Shown one piece after another: positions 57,513 to 64,000 of a stretch of DNA of 64,000 bases. This DNA comes from Vibrio tarriae. GTDB taxonomy: Bacteria > Pseudomonadota > Gammaproteobacteria > Enterobacterales > Vibrionaceae. The notes under the pieces were generated by a model. That model did no database searches and had not been told where the DNA came from. It saw only the letters and a list, made by a program, of their open reading frames with translations. The translations under genes and the position numbers were made by a program. The stretch spans positions 248,001 to 312,000 of the forward strand of contig NZ_CP022352.1 in assembly GCF_002216685.1 (NCBI RefSeq), in the 5' to 3' direction. Positions within the stretch are counted from its first letter, which is position 1; each line of letters opens with the position of its first letter.

Positions 57513-60500
57513 TTAAAACTGGCCTAGATATTCCCAGTGTCCATTGGTTGGATTGGGATCGGTTGGGTAAGGAAAATAACCGTATTTCGTCACTTTTAAG
57601 CGGTAGTAGTGGTAGCCACCTCTAAACGCATATTGATAAATATCGTTCACGTTGCCACGCTGACCATCACTGCCCCACACGCCCATAGTGTCTTGTTGAT
57701 ACCATTCCAGCAGCATCCGCTCAAAGCTGGCCAGATCGCGATTGAGCTCAGTAAGAGTCTCTTGAATAGAAGAGTCACTGCCTAGCCAAATCCAATCTTG
57801 GTTTGACGCTCCGCGCGTTGGGAATGCCTCCCCTTCGCCCGGACGTTTTTGGATGAAGTAATGGTTTTCCCCCTCGATTTGACCAACAAACACTGCGTTA
57901 GAAGCGTTGTCCCACGTGGTTGAGGTGCGTTCATCCCATGTCAGCAAGCGAGATACACCAAAGTAGCTTTGCACACGTGCTTCAACGCTCACACCCTCGG
58001 CTCTGTTGAGCTTGATTGGGTTGAAAGCAAAGTTAACGTGATCATCTGCCGAACCAAGGTATTTCCAACCTTGATCACTGGTTTGGTCGGTCGGGAACGC
58101 CCCAGCTTCAAGCGTGCGCATCACAAAGTAGTCGCGCGTGCCCGTTTCTGGATTCGGGTAAACATACAACGCCCCTGCACGGCGCTCCGCTTTTGTCACA
58201 CCATTGTTGAGCACGCCGCGCCCATAGTGTTCGGCCACAAACGCATCAAACTCAGCGATGGTCGCAAAATCCGTGTTCAGCAAAGTCTGGTTCTGGGCGA
58301 AGGTTTTCGTCATATCGATGACTTGGCTGTAACCGTATTCCTGACCGATGATGATTGGACCTTTGAGCTTATCCAGCGGCGGATTCTGATCTGGCGTCAT
58401 TCGAGTCAACTCCGTCTCACCCTCGCGGTTAGAACAGTGCAGGCTCACTTGCGTGGGAACCCCACGCTCCATCGATAAGTTAACGTGGAACTTGTTACTT
58501 TCATTACCAGCATGACGAGAGGCACTCAATTGCACTTGCTCACGCACACCGCCAGCAAACTCAACATCTAATTGGCACTGGCCCTGAGCCTGATAGGTTG
58601 GACGCAACACCTCATTGCCACGGAGCGCATATCGCCACGTTTGACCATTTTTATGCATCACCCCTGTGATCTGTTCACATTGGTTGCCGACAACAAATCC
58701 GGCGCCATCGTGATCCTGTCCTGACTTATTGAGTGTGCATAGGTTGACTTCACCAACATCGGCCGTCGGCGTGTACGTCACCGCACCACGACCATACTTA
58801 GAGAGCAGCTCATAATCGCCTGGCGCAGAAGTCATGTTCATATTGATATTCCACTTCACATCACGTCCAGCAGAACAGCGGTCAGTACTGGCTTCCACAC
58901 CACCAACAAACTGAGCGCGATCGCCATTGGCCGCTTGGAAAGTAAACTTACACAGCCGTTGCTGCTCACCATCCATGCGCAATGTTTGCCAAATATCGCT
59001 ATCGAGCTGTGCCTGAGTCAAGTGAGCTGCCGCTTGCCAACCTTCTAGCTGATACTCACCTTGCTCTGGCTGTGGCAGCTCAAACAGGTTGCCATAATTT
59101 GAATAAACCAGAGGATAGATTTGGCTAGGGTTCTCATTCTGCGGATCGTAAATCCCCAATAAGGTCACTACCGGCACACCCACTTGCTGGGGTTTGGCTG
59201 TATCCGTTTCGACGGCTTTATAACGTTGCGTCGCCTGATCCCATTGCACATAGCCGCTTGGGCTGCTGCTATCTAGGTTGAAGCCGTTGTTCATCCAACG
59301 CTGTGCTTTGCGCGACTGAGCCGGATGCTCCAAGGTAAAGCGGCTGATGGTGCCAACGTACTCTTGCTCTCCGCCATTTTGCGCATCACGTAAGAAACGG
59401 AAGGCATCTTTAAACGGTGGCACAATATCATCACCTTGCTGTTGAGTGTAAACATCGCCTTTCCAGTGTAAGTTACCAATAAAGCGTTGGTGGAACGCAT
59501 CCCAACCCCAGCCGGACTCCATATCGTGAATCGAGGCCATGTACGGCCAATGACCTAAGCCATAGTTATGCCCAAGCTCATGAGACCACTCGTTACCTGT
59601 CGTCGCCTCCAATGTCACGATGCCGCCGCCACCACTGCCGCCATGCACGACGACTTGCGGCAAATCCGTGTCTTTTTTGGTGTAGATGCCCACGTTGGTA
59701 TGGGCAGTGATGTGGTTAAAACGTCGATTGTACTGCTGCGAATAACCCGCACTGCTCACAATACCGACGTTGGCATTGTTGATACCCGTAGAGACCATGG
59801 CTTTACCGATCGCTTCACGCATATCACCGCTGTGCCAACCGCCCGTACTTGCACTCTTATCGGTATACACCACACCGTTTGGCATGGTCACGACTGGGAA
59901 ATGCGCAGGGGTATAATCGGCCATCACCAGTTTAGAGGCAGGAATTTTCTGGAAATAATCCGCCGCAAGCGTAGGCAAATTTTGGATCATGGTGTTGCGA
60001 TCCCGCGGTGGCATTAACATGCCGATATCGATGTTCTGGATCACCAACTCAGGCGCACCGCCAAACTGGATTTCACCTTGGCTGAGCACACCCTCACGGC
60101 CTAAGTTGTCAGTCAGGCGCAGCGATAGTCCCGGCTTCATCCAATCCCATTGCAGGGGCAGCGACCATGCATGATGCGAAAACACCACTTTCATGCGACC
60201 ATTCTCTGGCTGATCCGACGCAGCCAGAGCACTGGGCGGCAGCATCAGGGTGGTTTGCACTACTTCGCCATCGAGTAACACGTCGGCGCGGACTTGGTTA
60301 ATCTCCTCACCTTGCTGCGGCGTAAACAGCAGTAAAGCTTCACGATGCATGATCGCATCGAGATGGCCTTGCCCAGTCAGCTCATTGCCCTTGGGCGCAA
60401 CCGAAGTATGGGTTTGCGTGATGCTCAACCCGCCTTCTAAACTGCCTTGCAAATGGTTCGGGGTTGGGATCTCATCAGCAAAGCCAACTCGAGCTTCCTG

Positions 60501-61250
60501 AGTCGTGAAGCGCACCACTTTCGGCTCAGCGCAATCGACCTGACTGCAGGAACTGATGGCAATTTCATACTGGGTTTCTGGCTTAAGCCCACCCACAAAG
60601 AATCCCGCGGAAACATGGTCATAACGACGAACATCACTGTGATCACTGAGGTTGGTAACCGTGAGTGTCACTGAGTCCGTTTCGTTTTGCCCAAGCCAGT
60701 CAAATGACACACCAGCATCAGACAGGCTCGAAACGGTTAACGAGGCAATCTCTGGCTTGACTAACGCACCGCAATCATTGGTTTCGGTGCGATAGATGAC
60801 ATCGCGCTCCCAAATGTAGCTGCCATCGGCGCGCTTAGAGCCGTGTGACGCAGGAATGTATTCAATAAAGCAGCCTTGCTCGTCTGATTCGTAAACACCA
60901 AATTCGCGGCTCATGAGATAAAAACCGCCGTCATACATCATGAATTCCCAACTCTGATCGACAAAGTCAATCACGTTGCGATAAGGCGTATCATCGCCGC
61001 CTTGATAAGGCAGAAAAGGGAACTGCAGATCATTTTTGTAGCTCAGGCGATAGTCCGTCCCTTTGTAACGGATCCAGCGTTCGCCATTGCGCTCAAACAC
61101 CCCTTCTCCGCGTTCGGCCATCGCTTTAATCGATTCTAGCCGCTCAACGGTTTTTTCGCCGATCTGCACTAGCGTGAGCTCATGTTGCGCCCACGCCGAT
61201 GTGCTTCCCAATAGCCCAGCTATCAGAAGCGTTAATGGTTTCTTGTTCAT
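57513..61250 (-). CDS. TagA/StcE-related secreted M66 zinc metalloprotease
   Basis: 1245 residues from the ATG at 61250, giving signal peptide MNKKPLTLLIAGLLGSTSAWA. An in-frame start five codons upstream (MRNPTM) is about as likely; the frame open further upstream is rejected. A fibronectin III-like domain lies near 190-270. The M66 domain follows, with zinc motif NEWSHELGHNYGLGHWPY (HExxHxxGxxH). Beta-rich, Cys-containing modules come next. The C-terminus has three similar ~30-residue aromatic units (YFVM...FPT...WKYLGS, YFIQ...FPT...WIWLGS, YYRL...YPT...WEYLGQF), probably for binding glycans or the cell surface. By family it cleaves mucin-type glycoproteins. It is a relative, not the pathogenicity-island TagA itself. 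Confidence 0.9.
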   Translation of the reverse strand: MNKKPLTLLIAGLLGSTSAWAQHELTLVQIGEKTVERLESIKAMAERGEGVFERNGERWIRYKGTDYRLSYKNDLQFPFLPYQGGDDTPYRNVIDFVDQSWEFMMYDGGFYLMSREFGVYESDEQGCFIEYIPASHGSKRADGSYIWERDVIYRTETNDCGALVKPEIASLTVSSLSDAGVSFDWLGQNETDSVTLTVTNLSDHSDVRRYDHVSAGFFVGGLKPETQYEIAISSCSQVDCAEPKVVRFTTQEARVGFADEIPTPNHLQGSLEGGLSITQTHTSVAPKGNELTGQGHLDAIMHREALLLFTPQQGEEINQVRADVLLDGEVVQTTLMLPPSALAASDQPENGRMKVVFSHHAWSLPLQWDWMKPGLSLRLTDNLGREGVLSQGEIQFGGAPELVIQNIDIGMLMPPRDRNTMIQNLPTLAADYFQKIPASKLVMADYTPAHFPVVTMPNGVVYTDKSASTGGWHSGDMREAIGKAMVSTGINNANVGIVSSAGYSQQYNRRFNHITAHTNVGIYTKKDTDLPQVVVHGGSGGGGIVTLEATTGNEWSHELGHNYGLGHWPYMASIHDMESGWGWDAFHQRFIGNLHWKGDVYTQQQGDDIVPPFKDAFRFLRDAQNGGEQEYVGTISRFTLEHPAQSRKAQRWMNNGFNLDSSSPSGYVQWDQATQRYKAVETDTAKPQQVGVPVVTLLGIYDPQNENPSQIYPLVYSNYGNLFELPQPEQGEYQLEGWQAAAHLTQAQLDSDIWQTLRMDGEQQRLCKFTFQAANGDRAQFVGGVEASTDRCSAGRDVKWNINMNMTSAPGDYELLSKYGRGAVTYTPTADVGEVNLCTLNKSGQDHDGAGFVVGNQCEQITGVMHKNGQTWRYALRGNEVLRPTYQAQGQCQLDVEFAGGVREQVQLSASRHAGNESNKFHVNLSMERGVPTQVSLHCSNREGETELTRMTPDQNPPLDKLKGPIIIGQEYGYSQVIDMTKTFAQNQTLLNTDFATIAEFDAFVAEHYGRGVLNNGVTKAERRAGALYVYPNPETGTRDYFVMRTLEAGAFPTDQTSDQGWKYLGSADDHVNFAFNPIKLNRAEGVSVEARVQSYFGVSRLLTWDERTSTTWDNASNAVFVGQIEGENHYFIQKRPGEGEAFPTRGASNQDWIWLGSDSSIQETLTELNRDLASFERMLLEWYQQDTMGVWGSDGQRGNVNDIYQYAFRGGYHYYRLKVTKYGYFPYPTDPNPTNGHWEYLGQF

Positions 61251-61394
61251 GGTTGGATTTCTCATTTTGTTTTTCTTGTGGTTAGCGTGCGTGATGTGAC
61301 CTGAATTTCGGCCGCAGTAACCCTCGAAACCTAGGGTATTCACACCACAATAGGTTCCGGACATAGACAACCGAGTTACGGATTTATTATTAGT

Positions 61395-61414
61395 TACCGA
61401 ATGGCATTTCGGTA
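61395..61414. promoter_or_regulatory. Palindrome upstream of the TagA-like gene
   Basis: TACCGAA-TGGCAT-TTCGGTA, 7-bp arms, about 145 bp before the start codon in a 371-bp AT-rich gap. It could be a regulator site; I cannot name the protein. Confidence 0.35.
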
Positions 61415-61584
61415 GATTCACTACATCGACAACGAGATAAGGGTTCCAACTCTGTGAAGATGGTTTCTTAAAAATGAGAATCCGTGCCAAAAAACATGCA
61501 AATAACTACACATGAAATCAGCAAATAGTTACACAACAATCAATTAAAGATAATGATATGTAAGCACTTTACAATTCGAGGTGA

Positions 61585-61614
61585 AGAAAATGCCCACCTT
61601 CATTGATGGGCATT
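61585..61614 (-). terminator. Terminator after lhgO
   Basis: AATGCCCA / TGGGCATT 8-bp stem, followed by TTTCTTCACC on the minus strand, 8 bp past the lhgO stop. Confidence 0.65.
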
Positions 61615-61621
61615 GAGAGGT

Positions 61622-62833
61622 TCAAGCGAGCGATTTTTCCGCGATTTTGTCGCACAGATATTCGCCGATTGGCATTGCGGAAGTGGCCGCTGGAGAAGGC
61701 GCGTTACACACATGCAAACTGCGCGGACTTTCGGCAAACAAGAAATCGTGCACCAGCGTGCCATCACTTAATACCGCTTGTGCACGAATGCCCGCAGGGT
61801 AAGGTTCAAGATCGGTCAGTTCAATACTTGGGCAGTATTTACGTACCAACTGTAAATAGCCCGCTTTCCACCATGAGTTTTTCATTTCAACCATGCCGGT
61901 TTTAAAGTGCTTAGTGCTCACTTTCCAAAAGCCGGGGAAGCGAAGCATATCCCACACATCGCGTAGGCTAACATTCCATTTACCATAACCTTCACGCTTA
62001 AAACCTTGTACGGCATTGGGGCCAACGGTCACGCTGCCATCAATCATGCGGGTTAAATGTACGCCGAGAAACGGTAATTCAGGATCGGGGATCGGGTAGA
62101 TAAGATGGCGCACCACTTGGTTATGCTTGGGGGCCAAACGATAGTATTCGCCACGGTAAGGAATGATCTGAAAATCGGTCGGCAAACCGAGCATCTTGGT
62201 TAAGCGATCGGCCATTAAGCCCGAGCAGGTCACTAGAAATCGCGTCTGATAACTCACGCGTTGGTTCTTCTGTTGGCAAGTCAGCGTGACCAAGGATGGC
62301 GTTTCTTCCAAGCCCACCACTTCCGTGCCAATTTTCACGTCACCCCCCAACTGCATAAAGGCTTCAGCCATTTTCTCTGTCACCAGACGATAATTGACGA
62401 TACTGGTCGCTTTCACCAAGATCGCCCCCAAGCCACGAATATTGGGCTCCGCCAGCTTCAACTGCACAGCATCCAGCTTTTCAACATCAATCTGATTTTG
62501 TAAGCAGCGATCATAGAGTGCGTGCATGCGTTCGAGTTCTTGCTCATTGGTGGCCACCAGTAACTTGCCACAGTTTTCCACTGGAATATTGTTTTGTGCA
62601 CAAAACGCCAAGGTGCGTTCGACCCCTCGCTTACAAAAATCGGCCTTCAAACTGCCGGGAGCATAATAAACCCCCGCATGGATCACTCCGCTGTTGTGAC
62701 CGGTTTGATGGCGGGAAAACCCCGCCTCTTTCTCAATCAACAGCACCGATTTTTTCGGATAACGCTGTTTAAGCTGCCAAGCCGTGGAGACGCCGACAAT
62801 CCCACCGCCAACAATCACATAATCATAAGTCAT
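61622..62833 (-). CDS. lhgO: L-2-hydroxyglutarate oxidase/dehydrogenase
   Basis: 403 residues. FAD-binding N-terminus DYVIVGGGIVGVSTAWQL, then LLIEKEAGFSRHQTGHNSGVIHAGVYY, a segment highly typical of LhgO. The C-terminus has GIRAQAVLSDGTLVHDFLF and APSPAATSAMPIGEYL. It oxidises L-2-hydroxyglutarate to 2-oxoglutarate, passing electrons to the quinone pool. ATG overlaps the TRAP permease stop by 4 bp, so the two are translationally coupled and the transporter may supply its substrate. Confidence 0.92.
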   Translation of the reverse strand: MTYDYVIVGGGIVGVSTAWQLKQRYPKKSVLLIEKEAGFSRHQTGHNSGVIHAGVYYAPGSLKADFCKRGVERTLAFCAQNNIPVENCGKLLVATNEQELERMHALYDRCLQNQIDVEKLDAVQLKLAEPNIRGLGAILVKATSIVNYRLVTEKMAEAFMQLGGDVKIGTEVVGLEETPSLVTLTCQQKNQRVSYQTRFLVTCSGLMADRLTKMLGLPTDFQIIPYRGEYYRLAPKHNQVVRHLIYPIPDPELPFLGVHLTRMIDGSVTVGPNAVQGFKREGYGKWNVSLRDVWDMLRFPGFWKVSTKHFKTGMVEMKNSWWKAGYLQLVRKYCPSIELTDLEPYPAGIRAQAVLSDGTLVHDFLFAESPRSLHVCNAPSPAATSAMPIGEYLCDKIAEKSLA

Positions 62834-64000
62834 GCGGATTTTGCTCCCCGTACTGCGCTGTGGGCACGCTCAACACGCGCTGCCGTTTTTCCAGAGTAGA
62901 TAAAGATAGCGATAAACAGCGCCACACAGACTAAACGGATCCACATTGGCAAATTTGGCCACACCAGCAGCACACCAATCACCGCCAGCAGCAAACGCCA
63001 TAAGAGATTCAGCTGCCCTTCCAGATAGCCTTCAATCGCGCCAATCATGGCGTAAGTGCCAAAAATCGCAAAGATGCCGATGGTGACAACCGTGGTCGCA
63101 TCCCAACTGATGAGTTGGGTATAGGCAATCAACACGGGAACCAAATACAAGCCTTTGGCAATTTTCCACGCGGTAAATCCGGTGCGCATCGGCGGGGTTT
63201 TGGCGATGGTGGCCGCTGCAAAGGCCGTCAAACACACCGGTGGCGTCACGTTACTGTCTTGCGAGAGCCAGAAGATAATAAGGTGCGCCGAAAGCAGAGC
63301 CAGACCAATCGCTTCTAACCCTAAGCTTTGTTGTAGCAAGGTTTCCACAAAATCCGCGGGGACAAGACTAATCAGCTCATGGGCTTTTTCCGCCGCCATA
63401 GGTGCATTGAGCAAGCTCAATTGATCCGGCGCCGCCAGCATGAAAATCGCTTTGGCTTGTTCCGGTAATTGCCCCGAAACCATTAAGTCCACCAACTGGC
63501 TTTCGGCCAACAGTTTGTACAGCGCAGGGGCCGAAAGCGTACCCAAAACAATGTACGCTGCTGTTACTGGCAGCCCCATACCAAGCACCAAAGAGGCCAA
63601 GGTAATCAGCACCAACATGGTCAGCAGATCGCCATTCGCCCAGTTGTTGATCATCAATGAGAAGGTATTGCCGATGCCCGTTGTACTGATCACATTAATC
63701 ACCAAGCCGATACCGACCAGCAATACCGCGGTCGTCGCCATGTTTTTCGCCCCTTGCTCCAACGCTTCAATGATCGCTTTAGGACCCATTTTGTGATTTT
63801 TGGAAAACCACGAAGCAACAATCACCGACAGAATCGACAAGCCCGCCGCGTACGTTGGGGTAAAGCCTACCACCAATAAGGTCACTAACACGGCGAGCGG
63901 GATCAAGTTATGCCAACCCGACAGCAGCACTTTCATAAACGGCTCTTGGCTCGCCGCGACAATTTGCACGCCCATGCGTTTGGCTTCAATCCGCACGAAA
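62830..64000 (-). CDS. TRAP transporter fused permease, C-terminal part (5' end outside window)
   Basis: About 390 visible residues; the frame remains open at the right edge. DctM/TTT-type large subunit: NLIPLAVLVTLLVVGFTPTYAAGLSILSVIVASW, TTAVLLVGIGLVINVISTTGIG, and the signature GMGLPVTAAYIVLGTLSAPAL. It has about 10 TM helices, with DSNVTPPVCLTAFAAATIAKTPPMRTGFTAW near the end. In TAXI-type TRAP systems, small and large membrane subunits are fused into one ~850-residue protein, and a periplasmic binding protein gene usually lies upstream, here outside the window. Substrate unknown; dicarboxylate-like acids are suggested by lhgO. Confidence 0.9.
   Translation of the reverse strand, partial: FVRIEAKRMGVQIVAASQEPFMKVLLSGWHNLIPLAVLVTLLVVGFTPTYAAGLSILSVIVASWFSKNHKMGPKAIIEALEQGAKNMATTAVLLVGIGLVINVISTTGIGNTFSLMINNWANGDLLTMLVLITLASLVLGMGLPVTAAYIVLGTLSAPALYKLLAESQLVDLMVSGQLPEQAKAIFMLAAPDQLSLLNAPMAAEKAHELISLVPADFVETLLQQSLGLEAIGLALLSAHLIIFWLSQDSNVTPPVCLTAFAAATIAKTPPMRTGFTAWKIAKGLYLVPVLIAYTQLISWDATTVVTIGIFAIFGTYAMIGAIEGYLEGQLNLLWRLLLAVIGVLLVWPNLPMWIRLVCVALFIAIFIYSGKTAARVERAHSAVRGAKSA

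Noticed and set aside
61251..61490. 80-residue N-terminal extension of the TagA-like protease
   Set aside because: It would bury a clear signal peptide and shows no protein-like features.

Overview
The window looks like chromosome II of a bacterium in the Vibrio cholerae clade (V. cholerae or a close sister such as V. mimicus or V. metoecus). The evidence is a hemagglutinin/protease (HapA) almost identical to the V. cholerae protein as I remember it, a CraA-like giant adhesin, tnaA with a tna permease, a TagA-related M66 metalloprotease, hmp/norR, and several ERIC-type intergenic repeats. No database search was possible. Locus comparisons with V. cholerae rest on memory.

Left block (1-19.2 kb). 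The 5' 6.2 kb of a giant surface adhesin, with about six nearly identical 432-bp repeats, runs off the left edge. Upstream lies an ERIC element carrying an internal insertion and a 13-C tract. Next is a tightly packed seven-gene minus-strand operon: a TPR-like periplasmic protein, an ABC ATPase, an FtsX/MacB-type permease, a LolA-like protein, an outer-membrane barrel, a LytS-type kinase and a LytTR regulator. It looks like an envelope export or sorting system with its own signalling pair. An aldo/keto reductase, a periplasmic alpha-amylase and hapA follow.

Junction (19.2-19.6 kb). An internally deleted IS4-family element, with both terminal inverted repeats but only the N-terminus of its transposase, separates hapA from genes that I recall lying far away on V. 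cholerae chromosome II. This may mark a rearrangement breakpoint.

Middle block (19.6-39 kb). Genes: a potassium-channel-like protein, an NhaC-type antiporter, D-lactate dehydrogenase, NAD(P)HX repair enzyme, a PAS protein with a REC-CheC protein, small membrane proteins, the ribosome-rescue factor arfA with a hairpin across its stop codon, a cold-shock gene, hmp/norR with a recognisable sigma-54 promoter and NorR-type sites, an MscS channel, pepT, nupC, a frameshifted FrnE/DsbA-like gene and a chemoreceptor.

Right block (39-64 kb). A six-gene Bat/MoxR aerotolerance-type operon has a 28-glutamine tract encoded by a hexanucleotide microsatellite. Further right are a SIMPL protein, a second cold-shock gene, a GAF-GAF-GGDEF diguanylate cyclase, an L,D-transpeptidase-fold protein and a DUF3820 protein. 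The tna operon includes an unannotated tnaC leader peptide, and an ERIC element sits inside the tnaC-tnaA leader. A 5'-truncated ABC-F gene, a ferric-reductase-like flavocytochrome, a peptide deformylase, the TagA-like M66 protease, L-2-hydroxyglutarate oxidase and the end of a TRAP transporter permease complete the window.

The most interesting items are the tnaC leader (Trp/Asp/Pro spacing conserved, but an extra Ala and a UAA stop), the arfA hairpin, the adhesin array with its upstream poly-C/ERIC region, the envelope operon, and the deleted IS4 element at a probable synteny break.
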